DNA of 64,000 nt, taken from assembly GCA_965214915.1 (NCBI GenBank), contig CBDCCP010000003.1, forward strand, positions 124,001 to 188,000, read 5' to 3'. The position numbers were made by a program, and so were the translations under genes. Shown in pieces: positions 7,321 to 17,053 of this stretch (its first letter is position 1; each line of letters begins with the position of its first letter). The notes below the pieces were generated by a model that was not told the origin of the DNA, made no database searches, and saw only the letters and a program-made list of their open reading frames with translations. Source of the DNA: CATQHP01 sp965214915. Lineage in GTDB: Bacteria > Acidobacteriota > Terriglobia > Bryobacterales > UBA6623.

Positions 7321-9939
7321 ATGACTGCCCACAAGAGCAGAACAACCAAGCGCGGCGCGGGCGCCCGGCCCCGGCAAGACGGGCGCGTGATCGTCATCTC
7401 GGGGTGGGTCGCGCGGCCGATCCGATTCCTGACCAGTCCGACCGGCAAGGTGCTGCTCGGACTTGCCCTGATCGGGGCCGTTGCGGGCGGGACGGTCTTC
7501 AATCACTACTACTGGAAATACAAAAAAATCATCGACATCCGCTTGGCTTCGGGGGCGTTCAACCGCACGGCTCGGATTCTTTCGGCGCCCAAACCCGTAT
7601 ATATCGGCGATGAGTTGACGCCGCTCGATGCCGCCAACGGCTTGCGCGCGGCGGGATATACGCAGTCGAAAGACAATGCGCTCGGCTGGTACCGCATGAG
7701 CGCGACGGCGATCGAAATCTATCCGGGCGATTTGTCCTATTTTTCCCCGGAGCCGGCCGCCATCGACTTCGCGGACGGCAAGGTGGTCGGCATCCGCGCG
7801 CTCAACGCGAACAGGGAATTGGAAGCTTACGCGCTGGAGCCGGAACTGATCACCAATCTCTTCGATAACGAGCGCACCAAGCGGCGGTTGTTCCCATTCG
7901 AGGACTACCCGCAGCATCTCGTCGACGCCGTCATTGCCATTGAAGACCACCGCTTTTATTCGCACCGCGGCCTGGACGTGATCCGCACGATCGGGGCGGC
8001 GATCGACGGCATCCGCGAATGGCGCAGGCCGCGCGGCACGTCGACGCTGACGCAGCAACTGGCGCGGAATTTTTTCCTGACCCCGGAGTCGACATACAGC
8101 CGCAAGGCGGCAGAGGCGATGATCGCTTTCCAACTGGAGATGCGGCTCAGCAAGGAAAAGATTTTCGAATATTACTCGAACCAGATTTTCATGGGTCGCA
8201 GCGGCAGCTTCAACGTCAACGGGTTGGGCGAGGCGGCGCGCGTTTACTTCGATAAAGACGTGCGCGACGTCACGCTGGTCGAAGCGGCGCTGCTGGCGGG
8301 CCTGCCGCAGGGGCCGAGCTATTTGAATCCGTATCGCCATCCCGAGCGGGCCAAGCATCGGCGCAACCAGGTTCTGGCGGCCATGCTGCGCGAGGACTAT
8401 ATCGACCGGGCGACTCACGACGCCGCGGCGCAACAGCCGGTTACGGTCCTTCGCGGGCACCTGGAGGTGCGCGATGCGCCGTATTACGTGGACCTGGTCA
8501 ATAAGAACCTGCGGGAGCACTTCCCTTCGGAGGAGCTCATCACGCAGGACTACTGGGTCTATACGACGCTCGACCAGCGCTTGCAGAACATGGCTGTCGA
8601 GGCGGTGCGCGCCGGAATGGAGGATGTGGACAAGATCGTCGCCCGGCAGAGGCGTTTCCGGGGGGTTGAGGAGCCGCCGCGGGCGCAGGCCGCGCTGGTG
8701 GCTCTGGACCCCAAAACGGGCGAAGTGAAAGCGATCGTCGGCGGGCGCGACTACGGCAGATCGCAGCTTAACCGCGTGTTGGCCAATCGCCAGCCGGGCT
8801 CGGTTTTCAAGCCGTTTGTCTATGCGGCGGCGATCGACAGCGCGCTCGACGAAGAACGCGCGCTGCTGATCGAACAGGGCTACGAAGAGCAGATGCCCGA
8901 ATACGCGCGGACCTTCTACGATCCGCCCCCGGAGCCGCTGACGGCCGGCACGCTGGTGGACGATGTGCCGACGACCTTCTGGTTCGACGAAAAACCCTAC
9001 GAGCCATCCAACCACGGCAACAAGATTCACGGGCTGATCACGCTGCGGTACGCGTTGATGCGCTCCATCAATATCGCGACGGTGAAGGTCGGCGAGATGG
9101 CCGGCTTCCAGCGGGTCGCGGACATGGCCGCCCGCGCCGGCATGGGCGAGGATTTGGAAGCGATGCCGTCGCTGGTGCTGGGAGCTTACGAAGCGTCTCC
9201 TCTGGAGATCGCCGGGGCGTACACCAGCTTTGTGAACGGCGGCATTCGCAAAGAGCCGCACTTCGTCAAGTTGGTGCGGAGCAGCGGCGGCGACCGTCTG
9301 CTGCGGGCGCAACATCAAGACCGCGAAGTCATGGACCCTCGCGTGGCTTACATCGTGACCAGCATGCTCGAGGACGTGATCCGGCGGGGCACGGGCGTTC
9401 GCGCGCGGTTTACCTACGAGTTGACGGTTCCGGCGGCGGGCAAAACCGGCACGGACGATGACGGCTGGTTCGCCGGATTTACCAACAATCTGCTCTGCGT
9501 GGTCTGGGTCGGTTTCGACGACAACACCGATCTGGCCATCGAGGGGGCGCATTCGGCGCTGCCGATTTGGGCGCGCTTCATGAAACAGGCGCACGAGTTG
9601 CCGGAATACGCCGATCCCGAGCCGTTCGCCATGCCCGATGGCGTGATCGGCGTGGACGTGGACCCGGAGGAGCAGGCGCTCACTACGCACTCCTGCAGCG
9701 GTTGCGTCAAGGAAGTCTATATTGCAGGCTCGCAGCCAACGGCGTTTCAGATGGCCGAGAATGCCGGCCGCGTGTCCACCAGCGTCGCCGGCTGGGCGCT
9801 CCCGGCCGAGGACGAGAACGCCGAGAACGACGCCGCAGCGGACGAAGGCAAGAAGAAGAAAAAAAGCGGCTTTTTCGGCCGCGTGATCGGAGTTTTCCAA
9901 GGCGGGAAGAAGAAAACCGCGCAGCCGGAGCAACAGTAA
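7321..9939 (+). CDS. Bifunctional penicillin-binding protein (GT51 transglycosylase and transpeptidase)
   Basis: Class A PBP of 872 residues that polymerises glycan strands and cross-links stem peptides outside the cytoplasmic membrane. It has a basic cytoplasmic N-terminus and one membrane anchor (about residues 41-60), then an E. coli PBP1B-like UB2H region. The GT51 domain has EDHRFYSHRGLD (catalytic Glu near 207) and GTSTLTQQLARNFF. The transpeptidase has S494-V-F-K497, S582-I-N and K708-T-G-T. The C-terminus is unusual: an acidic stretch and then a lysine-rich tail (KKKKKSGFFGRVIGVF). Ends are convergent with the sulfatase, 30 bp apart. Confidence 0.95.
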   Translation: MTAHKSRTTKRGAGARPRQDGRVIVISGWVARPIRFLTSPTGKVLLGLALIGAVAGGTVFNHYYWKYKKIIDIRLASGAFNRTARILSAPKPVYIGDELTPLDAANGLRAAGYTQSKDNALGWYRMSATAIEIYPGDLSYFSPEPAAIDFADGKVVGIRALNANRELEAYALEPELITNLFDNERTKRRLFPFEDYPQHLVDAVIAIEDHRFYSHRGLDVIRTIGAAIDGIREWRRPRGTSTLTQQLARNFFLTPESTYSRKAAEAMIAFQLEMRLSKEKIFEYYSNQIFMGRSGSFNVNGLGEAARVYFDKDVRDVTLVEAALLAGLPQGPSYLNPYRHPERAKHRRNQVLAAMLREDYIDRATHDAAAQQPVTVLRGHLEVRDAPYYVDLVNKNLREHFPSEELITQDYWVYTTLDQRLQNMAVEAVRAGMEDVDKIVARQRRFRGVEEPPRAQAALVALDPKTGEVKAIVGGRDYGRSQLNRVLANRQPGSVFKPFVYAAAIDSALDEERALLIEQGYEEQMPEYARTFYDPPPEPLTAGTLVDDVPTTFWFDEKPYEPSNHGNKIHGLITLRYALMRSINIATVKVGEMAGFQRVADMAARAGMGEDLEAMPSLVLGAYEASPLEIAGAYTSFVNGGIRKEPHFVKLVRSSGGDRLLRAQHQDREVMDPRVAYIVTSMLEDVIRRGTGVRARFTYELTVPAAGKTGTDDDGWFAGFTNNLLCVVWVGFDDNTDLAIEGAHSALPIWARFMKQAHELPEYADPEPFAMPDGVIGVDVDPEEQALTTHSCSGCVKEVYIAGSQPTAFQMAENAGRVSTSVAGWALPAEDENAENDAAADEGKKKKKSGFFGRVIGVFQGGKKKTAQPEQQ

Positions 9940-9969
9940 AGCGGCAGGTCCGCCCGGGGTTTTTGTCCG

Positions 9970-11445
9970 CTACCAATTGTCCGGGCGAACGTAGTCTTTC
10001 GGCGGCGGGGGCGTTGTTTTGGTGCGGATCGGCGGTTCGTGGGCCGCTTCGCCCTCGGCGCCGTGCCGGGGAATCAAAAGCTTGGGCGCGCGGTCGATCT
10101 TGCCGATCGGCCGGGCCGTAGCCGGCAGCCTGATTCCGGGATCGTTGGGCCACACCGGGCCGTCGCCGATTTTTTCGCGGCCTTTTTCGATCAACCCTTG
10201 GAGACGGGCGGCGACTTGCGCATTCTCGGCGGCGACGTCGTTGCTTTCGGCGATGTCGGCTTCCAGGTCGTAGAGCGCGCCGTCGGTATGCAGCTTCCAT
10301 TTCCCGCTGCGCACCGCGCGCAGCTCGTAGCCGCGGTAGTAGTAGAACGCTGCGTACGCGGAAGGCCGGTCGGTCGCGCCTTTGAGGACGGCCGAGATGT
10401 CGTGGCCGTCGATGCGCTCGGCGGGAACCGAGCCGCCGGCCAGCGCGGCGAAAGTCGGCAGGATGTCCATGGTCGAAGCCGTGTCGGCGTATTCGCTGCC
10501 GGCGGGAACGGTTCCCGGCCACCAGGCGATGGTGGGCTCGCGCATGCCGCCTTCATAGGTGCTGCCTTTGCGTCCGCGAAGCGGTCCGGCGCTGCCCCGC
10601 GCGGGTCCGTTGTCGGAAGTGAAGAAGACGAGCGTGTTCTCGGCGATGCCGTGCTCTTCGAGCTTCTTGCGAACTTCGCCGACGCTCCAGTCGAGCTCTT
10701 CGATCGCGTCGCCCAGGATGCCGTTGCTCGACCGGCCGCGGAAGTCGTCCCCGGCAAAAAGCGGCACGTGAACCATCGAGTGCGGAATGTAGAGGAAGAA
10801 CGGCTCGTCGTGATGGGCGTCGATGAACTTGAGGGCTTCGGCGGTGTAGGCGCCGGTGAGAAAGGACTGATCTTCGGGGACTTCGCGGACGACTTCGCCG
10901 TTGCGCAGCAACGGCAGCGGCGGGTGATTGCGGTTGTTCAGCGGCATAAAAGGCGACATGTCGTTCGAATAGGGCAGACCGAAGTAGTAGTCGAAACCGT
11001 GAGCGTTGGGCAGGAACTCGGGCTGGTCTCCGAGATGCCATTTGCCGATAATGCCGGTCGCGTAGCCTTGCTCCTTGAGCGCTTCGGCGACGGTGATCTC
11101 ATCGGCGTGGATGCCCTGCGGGTCTCCGGGCATGAGCACCGGATGCCAGTAGCCTGTTTGCAGGCCGTTGCGGATGGGATAGGCGCCCGTCATCAGCGCG
11201 GCGCGCGAGGGAGTGCAGACCGGGTGCGCGTAGAAACTGGTCAGTTTCATGCCCTCGGCGGCGAGGCGGTCGAGGTTGGGCGTGCGGTTGTCGGTCGAGC
11301 CGAAGGCGCCGATGTCGCCGTAGCCCATGTCGTCGATGAAAATGAGGACGAAGTTGGGTTTTCCGGTCTCGGGTGCGGCTTCCGGAGCGCCGCCGCACGC
11401 GAAGAACGCCAGCGCTGCGCAGACGGCGGGAACGAGTCGTTTCAT
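9970..11445 (-). CDS. Arylsulfatase-family sulfatase, predicted lipoprotein
   Basis: Secreted type I sulfatase that hydrolyses sulfate esters. The start at 11445 gives 491 residues beginning with a lipoprotein signal (MKRLVPAVCAALAFFAC); an ATG four codons upstream is possible. C77 in CTPSR is the site expected to be converted to formylglycine, and D38-D39 in FIDDMGYGD are expected calcium ligands. GKWHLG and TSDNGP complete the family pattern. The tail PPPPKDYVRPDNW is not part of the core. No formylglycine-generating enzyme is encoded in the window. It starts 25 bp after the zinc-ribbon gene on the same strand. Substrate not predictable. Confidence 0.92.
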   Translation of the reverse strand: MKRLVPAVCAALAFFACGGAPEAAPETGKPNFVLIFIDDMGYGDIGAFGSTDNRTPNLDRLAAEGMKLTSFYAHPVCTPSRAALMTGAYPIRNGLQTGYWHPVLMPGDPQGIHADEITVAEALKEQGYATGIIGKWHLGDQPEFLPNAHGFDYYFGLPYSNDMSPFMPLNNRNHPPLPLLRNGEVVREVPEDQSFLTGAYTAEALKFIDAHHDEPFFLYIPHSMVHVPLFAGDDFRGRSSNGILGDAIEELDWSVGEVRKKLEEHGIAENTLVFFTSDNGPARGSAGPLRGRKGSTYEGGMREPTIAWWPGTVPAGSEYADTASTMDILPTFAALAGGSVPAERIDGHDISAVLKGATDRPSAYAAFYYYRGYELRAVRSGKWKLHTDGALYDLEADIAESNDVAAENAQVAARLQGLIEKGREKIGDGPVWPNDPGIRLPATARPIGKIDRAPKLLIPRHGAEGEAAHEPPIRTKTTPPPPKDYVRPDNW

Positions 11446-11470
11446 GGCTGCGCCCATGTTAGCGGAACAC

Positions 11471-11644
11471 TCATCCTTTCTCCAGCGGCGCGCCGCATTT
11501 GCGGCATGATCTGCGGCGTTTGGCATTGAGGCTTTTACATGCGGCGCAAGTGAAATAGGCCAGCTTGCAGTAGATCTGCGTGAAGACTACTCCCGAGCCG
11601 GCGATGACGGCGACCAGCGCGACGTTCCAGAGGATGTCTTGCAT
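11471..11644 (-). CDS. 57-residue membrane-anchored zinc-ribbon protein
   Basis: Small protein read directly from the sequence: MQDILWNVALVAVIAGSG begins a single N-terminal transmembrane segment (about residues 5-24). It is followed by CxxC (C33-A-A-C36) and CRKC (C47..C50) pairs in a short basic C-terminus, as expected for a one-zinc ribbon. The reading frame of 58 codons is clean. It lies immediately upstream of the sulfatase on the same strand and may be co-transcribed. The cysteine spacing and hydrophobic segment make chance unlikely, but no function can be given. Confidence 0.7.
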   Translation of the reverse strand: MQDILWNVALVAVIAGSGVVFTQIYCKLAYFTCAACKSLNAKRRRSCRKCGAPLEKG

Positions 11645-11763
11645 AACCGGATTTTAAGCCGCCGCGGAAGGGAAACGGCAGGCCGCCGTGATAAAGTTCA
11701 AGGGTAAAGTTCGAGCAACGGCGCGGCGCCGCTGCGGCGCAGCGGGGAAAGAGGCATAGAAAA

Positions 11764-13272
11764 ATGGCGAATCGATTTTCACGGCGGGATGCTTTGCATT
11801 GGGCCGGCGGCGCGGCGATGGCGACGACTTTTTTGCCGCTGAGCGGCAAGTTCGGCGCTTGGGCGCATCCGGCGGAGAAGAAGCTGGCCACGCGGCTGCT
11901 GGGGCGCACGGGCCGCGAAGTCACCAGCTACGGGCTCGCCGGAGGCAACAAGGTGCAATGGGAGCTGCCCGGAGACGAAGCGGTGAAGATCGTCGTCAAG
12001 GCCGTGCGGGCCGGCGTCACTTATTTGGAGACGGCGAACAACTATTTCCTCAGCCAGGAAAAATACGGCAAGGCGTTCGAAGCGCTCAACCTGAAACCCG
12101 GCAAGCCGGGCTACGATCACAGCCTGCGGGCGCGTTTGTTTATCGCCACCAAGACGGCGCTGCGCCACGCGATCGTGCGCGACGGCGCGCAGCCGATGGG
12201 CCGGTCGGCGGGTGGCGGCGCGCTTGTGCTTGACGACATCAAGCGTTCGCTGACGCAATTTTTCGGCGACGGCAAGGGCTACATCCCCGAGGGGGCGTAT
12301 CTCGACCTGATGCAGGTGCATCATATCGGCAGCAAGGCCGACGTGGACGCCGTGTACGAGGGGTTGGACAACCCCGGCGACAAGTCGCTGCCGCGCGTGG
12401 GCGCGCTGGCCTGCCTGCTCGACTACCGCGACGGCGCCAACCGCACCGGGCTCAATCCGCAGCAGCGCAAATGGATTCGCCACATCGGCATCACCGGGCA
12501 CGAGAACCCGGCCGTCCATATGTATGCGATCCAACGCGACACGCGAAACATATTGGATACGCTGCTCGTCGCCGTCAACCCGAACGACCCGCGCTACTTC
12601 TGCCACCAGACGAACTCGATTCCCGTAGCCAACGCGAAGGGCATGGGCATAATCGGCATGAAGGTGTTTGCCGACGGCGTGATGTACGGGTTGGAGCCGA
12701 AGTACGCGCACAAGCCCGGCCAGAGCGTGCCCACGGTCGGGCAGCCCGACAAGCTTCCCTATGAAGACTTCATCCGCTATTCGCTGAACCCCGAGGGCAT
12801 GTCCTCCGTCATTACCGGCATCGGCCTGAGCGACGACAACGACGACCCGCGGCAAGATCAGCTTGTCGCCAATCTGGCGGCGGCGCAGACGGCAAGCCGC
12901 CTGACTCGGCAAGAAAAGAAAGACATCGAGCAAACCGTCGCCGAATTGCACGGGACGCGGACGAACTTCTTCCAGCAGACGTCGGGCGGATTCCAACCGG
13001 CGCAGAGCTTTGCGCTGGAGCGCAAGTCCGACAGCCATGTCCGGGTGAGCTGGCGCTCGGCTTACGCGGCGGGCGAGCGGATCGACCGCTACGAGATCTA
13101 CCGCCGCCACGAGCGGATCGGCGCGGTGGCTTTCCGGCCGCAGACGACGCTGGATCCGTTTGTTTTCGAGGACAAAAGCGCGCCGCGCGGCTCCAGCGGC
13201 GGACTCTATTACAAAGTCCGCGCGGTCGATGAGGCGGGCGCCCGCGTGGACACGCTGCCGCTCAAGGCTTGA
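11764..13272 (+). CDS. Twin-arginine aldo/keto reductase with C-terminal Fn3-like domain
   Basis: Exported aldo/keto-reductase-fold protein of 502 residues. The N-terminus SRRDALHWAGGAAMATTFLP is a TAT signal. The AKR barrel shows TYLETANNY (the usual Asp of the tetrad replaced by Glu, Tyr kept), the Lys in FIATKTALR and the His in LMQVHHIGS. A segment after about residue 420 (SHVRVSWRSAYAAGERIDRY onward to the end) looks like a fibronectin type III domain. It was read as a single gene with its own upstream region (11645-11763). Periplasmic AKR-like proteins are common in Acidobacteriota and Planctomycetes; substrate and cofactor are unclear. Confidence 0.85.
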   Translation: MANRFSRRDALHWAGGAAMATTFLPLSGKFGAWAHPAEKKLATRLLGRTGREVTSYGLAGGNKVQWELPGDEAVKIVVKAVRAGVTYLETANNYFLSQEKYGKAFEALNLKPGKPGYDHSLRARLFIATKTALRHAIVRDGAQPMGRSAGGGALVLDDIKRSLTQFFGDGKGYIPEGAYLDLMQVHHIGSKADVDAVYEGLDNPGDKSLPRVGALACLLDYRDGANRTGLNPQQRKWIRHIGITGHENPAVHMYAIQRDTRNILDTLLVAVNPNDPRYFCHQTNSIPVANAKGMGIIGMKVFADGVMYGLEPKYAHKPGQSVPTVGQPDKLPYEDFIRYSLNPEGMSSVITGIGLSDDNDDPRQDQLVANLAAAQTASRLTRQEKKDIEQTVAELHGTRTNFFQQTSGGFQPAQSFALERKSDSHVRVSWRSAYAAGERIDRYEIYRRHERIGAVAFRPQTTLDPFVFEDKSAPRGSSGGLYYKVRAVDEAGARVDTLPLKA

Positions 13273-13347
13273 CGGCGGCCCGCAGCGCTCGACCGGAAAT
13301 CCGGGTTGCGCGGGCGGGGAAGACGCCGTGAAAGGCGGAGGCGGGTT

Positions 13348-14079
13348 TCATGCGCGTCCCGCTGCGGCAGATTCTCTCCCCGGCGCGTCGATGCGCCGCA
13401 GCGCCGCTGCGAGCGCCTTCAACACGCGCCGCCGCTTATCGGAGTTGCTCATGAACGGGGCGCGCGATATTTCGAGTTGCACCCACGGCATCTCGGCGCC
13501 GTGGGTGCGGGTGATGTAGCCGCCGCCGAAAGGATCGTTCCGCGTCACGCGGGGACCGAACTGCTCTCGAAAGCTCCATTCGAGACAGTCCATCCAGTCA
13601 TTCGGGCAGGCGCCGCCTCCGTCGCCAAGGCAGACGTGCGGGCGCTCGACGCCCGGGCCGGGGCCGATGGGCGGGCCGACGGCAAGCATCGTATGGCAAT
13701 CGACCGCCAGCCGGACTCCCCGGCCGGCGAGCGCTCGCAGCCGGGCATGGTACGGCCGGTAGTAGCGCGCGAGCAGGGTCTCCACTACGGCGTCGTCCAA
13801 CGGGTTGCGGTACACGGGGACATTGAAGCACGTGTGCGTTTTGACCACTCCGTCGGGCCGCCGGTCGTTCTCAGTGCGGTTCAGATCGACAATGGCACGG
13901 GCGATATCGGTCGTGACATACGCGACGGCTCCGCTTGCAATGGCGTAGATTTCCGCTGCATGTTCGTCGCCGTCGGCCGCGATTTCGGCCGGCGGCAAAA
14001 TGCACGACGATGCAACCTCCGGCGGGATGCGCAGCCCGGCGTGGGGGACGGAGACGAGGATCGGCAGCGTTGCGTTCAT
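13348..14079 (-). CDS. N-formylglutamate amidohydrolase family protein
   Basis: Predicted zinc amidohydrolase (HutG/FGase family) of 243 residues that would release formate from N-formyl-glutamate or cleave a related N-acyl amino acid. The start MNATLPILVSVPHAG at 14079 places the family HAG block at the N-terminus; further conserved blocks are DLNRTEND and VDCHTM. The ATG overlaps the stop of the gamma-glutamyltransferase gene as ATGA, so the two are translationally coupled. No other histidine-degradation genes are nearby, which argues against a plain Hut role. Unlike the genes immediately upstream it is intact. Confidence 0.85.
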   Translation of the reverse strand: MNATLPILVSVPHAGLRIPPEVASSCILPPAEIAADGDEHAAEIYAIASGAVAYVTTDIARAIVDLNRTENDRRPDGVVKTHTCFNVPVYRNPLDDAVVETLLARYYRPYHARLRALAGRGVRLAVDCHTMLAVGPPIGPGPGVERPHVCLGDGGGACPNDWMDCLEWSFREQFGPRVTRNDPFGGGYITRTHGAEMPWVQLEISRAPFMSNSDKRRRVLKALAAALRRIDAPGRESAAAGRA

Positions 14080-15794
14080 ACGGCGGTTGGAGAGCCGTTC
14101 CGAATCGCGGGGCCGCACACGGAGCCGTCTCGCCGGGGGTCGGCGACGCCGACCAGTTCCTTGCCATCACGAAGAACCAGTTGCACGCACCCCAGATAGA
14201 ACGAGAAGGGTTCGCGGATATCGACCTGGAAGCCCCGCTTGGCAAGCCTATCCGGAAGGTCGTCGCGCATGCGGGACGCTTCCAGCGAAACCCGCCCGGA
14301 AAGCGAGCAGAACAGCCGGGGGGCGCTGACCGCATCCAGCGGGGCGGCGCCGTTGAGGATGCGGATCAGCACCTGCAGTATGGAGGGCGTGATCCGCTCG
14401 CTTCCCGGAGAGCCGATCGTCAGCCAGGGCCGGCGTCCGCGGAAAACGACGGTCGGAGCCACGCTGGCCCACGGCGCCGCATTCGGACGCAGGTAATAGG
14501 GGTGCGAGAGGTCGCTGTGCTCGAAGGCGTTCATGTAGTTGTTATAGAGGAAGCCGAGCTCGGGGGTCACCGCGCACGAACCGTAAACGTTCTCGATCGA
14601 TTGGGTCAGGGCGACCGCGTTTCCTTTCGAATCCATCACCGAAAGGTGCGTCGTTTCGCCGTGGCCGAGATAGCGTTTGCCGATCGCGTCAGCGAGTTCC
14701 TGCGCGTAATCTTTGCGCAACATCCGTTTTTCCGAGACCTGGGCGTAGAAGTTCGGATCGAACGGTCGGTCCGTGCGGTCCAAAAAGGCTCGCCGGATCG
14801 TCTCGGCTAAAAGCACCGCCCCGTCGCGCGTGTCGATGTCGCGATGGTTCTCCGGGAGATGCTGGTAGATGTTCATCATCTCGACTAGAGTCCGCCCGGC
14901 GCCCGGCGGCGGCATCGTGAAGACCCGATGCCCCATGAAACGGGTAGTCAATGGGCGCCGTTCGATGGGCTGTGGAATCTGCGCCAGATCGTCCCGGTGC
15001 AGAAAGCCGCCGTGGCGCAGCATGTCCGTCTCGATATCGGCGGCGATCTCGCCTTGATAGAAATCCAGGACGCCATGCGCCGCCAGTCGGCGCAGGGTAG
15101 TGCCCAGGACGGGCTGCCGGAAGACGGTGCCGGCGCGGTAGGGGCGCTTGCCGTCCCGTAAGAATAAAGGGGGCGGCGGTCCCCTGACGCAGGAACTTCA
15201 GTTCGCGCCGGGTCAGCGCGTACTGGAGCAGGCTGACTTCGTAACCCTCCTCCGCAAGCTGGATCGCCGGCTGCAACACCTCGGACAAGGGGAGCGTGCC
15301 GTATGTCTTGCGGACATACTCGAGCACGGCCGGCGTGCTGGGGACGGTCGTGGCGCGGTAGCCGCGCCGCCGTTCCGCGCGAAGGTTGCCGAACGCTTCG
15401 GCTGTCGCGCGGTTCGGCGCCCGCGATGAGCCGTCGAGCGCGAACGTCCGACCGGATGCGGCCTCGCAAGCGAGCAGCATCGTTTGACCGCCCAGACCTG
15501 ACGCCGCCGGCTCGCAAACGCCGCGGCGACTGCCGCATCGAAGGCGTTGCCTCCAGCCTCGAGCATTTTCACTCCGGCGGACGTGGCGCCGTGGTGCGCC
15601 GTCGCCACCATCCCGTCGCGCGAAACGGCGAGCCGCTGCGGCTCGTGAATGAGGCGGTTGCCGAGCGTGAGAAATTCGGTGTCGATCGCCTCCGCCGCCT
15701 TCCGTTGGCTGCGCATCACGCTTGCGGGTTGAATCGCCGCGGTAGCGTCGCGTCGAGCGGTCGGCGTCGTCGTCCCGGCCGCGGCCCTCTTCAT
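14076..15794 (-). pseudogene. ggt: Gamma-glutamyltransferase, two frameshifts
   Basis: GGT-family protein that would transfer or hydrolyse gamma-glutamyl groups. Three frames are needed: an N-terminal piece with EAGGNAFDAAVAAAF, a middle with SGLGGQTMLLA and TAEAFGNLRAERR, and a C-terminal piece with TTHLSVMDSKGNAVALTQ. The last includes the autoprocessing threonine. The first break lies at an AAA on the plus strand (15516-15518), consistent with one missing base. The second is at a five-G run (15169-15173), one extra base. Correcting both restores 573 codons, normal for GGT. No clear signal peptide is seen at MKRAAAGTTTPTARR. It overlaps the upstream M20-like gene and downstream amidohydrolase by ATGA. 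Confidence 0.88.
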
Positions 15795-17053
15795 GCGGGA
15801 CTCCGGCGCTCCAGCCGGCTGGCCAGGAACTCCGCCAGCAGCAAGCTCCGCTGCACGACGGTGATGCGCTTCACCGCCTCGTTCGGAGTCCGCAGGTTGC
15901 GCGCGACCGGGCCGATAGCACAGACGCAGGCCTTATCCAGCGGAGTCAGACCAGCGACCGACGGCCATCCCGACGCTCCTCGTTCCAGCGGGATTTCCCA
16001 GCGGGCAGCGACCTGGGCCAAGCTGTCGGCAAGCTCGCGGCCAGCTGGCCGATCGGCGAACGGCGGCCGATTAGTCCCTTCCAGGAGTTCCCATCGGGGG
16101 CCGCCTCGGCCGAGGATGCGCCGAATCCTGCCGGCGACGGCATCGCCCGCCGCAGTCGAGGGGAAGCTCGCTACGATATGGGCAGTCGCTTGATGCGGCA
16201 GATGCATCGGGTGTCGTTCCGTATGGATGTCGAGCGTCGTGACGGCGAAATGCTCGGCCTGTGAGGAGAGTTGGGCGATCTCTTCCAGTTTCCGACAAGT
16301 CCATCGCAGCGCATCCGGCTTGCGGAACGTGTGTCCCAAGCGCAGCGAGTCGGTTTCGACGCGCAGCCGGAACGAGCGCTGGCCGCGCCGCCGAACCACC
16401 ACCTTGTCCGGCTCCATGCCCGCTCCGAGCACCAGCACTTCTCTGGCGCGGGCAGCCGCCTCCCGTATCTTTTCCGCGCCGGCGCGCGCGTCCTCGCCTT
16501 CGTCGGCGTAATAGAGAACTCCCAGGGGCAGGCGCCGGAGACGGCGCAGACTGCGCAGCGCGCGAAGCGCGAACTCAAGCATGACGAGTGGCGCGCGGGA
16601 CGATCCGATGCCCTCTCCGTGAAGCCACTCGGGGTCGCGGCGAAACGCCTGCGCAGGGAACTGGCGATCCACCGGCACATCGAGGTTGCCGATGAGCAGA
16701 ATGCCGTCGTTGAGCCCCGCCTTGGTCTGCCATGCAGCGGCGACGCCGGAGATCGAAAGCGCAGGGACTTCGCGCATGCCGAGATCTTCAAAAAGATCGG
16801 ACGCCTCATTGAACGCCTGCCGCAGGCCGAGCGGGTCCCCGGTCCGGCTGCGGATCCCGACCCACTCCTCCAACCGCCGTTCTATCTGGTCGCGGCGCGA
16901 AGTAATGAAAGAGACGACCTGCTCGCCCGTGTCGGCAGCGGCCGGCGTCAAGGCGGGGGGGCTCGGGGTACCGAAATAGCGGGCGCTCGCTGCTTCGACC
17001 AGCCGGTTTACAAACCGCGTGAAGTCGAGGCCGACCTTCTCTGCTCCCACTAG
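15791..17053 (-). pseudogene. M20-peptidase-like domain: 3' half of an IS-split ATP-grasp fusion gene
   Basis: Carboxy-terminal part of a fusion gene cut by the IS. From GAEKVGLDFTRFVNRLVEAAS onward the frame is open for about 420 residues and has M20 (carboxypeptidase G2-like) layout. The first metal motif reads GNLDVPVD where the family has GHxDxVP, the aspartate block reads GEGIGSSRAPL, the EE block reads DEGED, and the final block reads NLRTPNEAV where His is usual. Nearly all zinc ligands therefore appear missing, suggesting a non-catalytic or repurposed domain. These comparisons use remembered family consensus. The stop overlaps ggt by ATGA. The 5' half is at 18293-19199. Confidence 0.8.
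17050..17053. repeat. Left CTAG target-site duplication of the IS
   Basis: CTAG directly precedes the IS terminal GGAAAC and is repeated at 18293-18296. Retaining one copy and removing the element joins the two halves of the ATP-grasp/M20 gene in frame (HGSY-LVGAEK). This matches the four-base YTAR target preference of IS5-group elements. Confidence 0.92.

Noticed and set aside
6964..9933. A 989-codon open frame on the minus strand across the PBP gene
   Set aside because: It is the antisense shadow of proS and the penicillin-binding protein in GC-rich DNA; the translation is arginine- and histidine-rich with no domains, while the plus-strand gene has full catalytic motifs.
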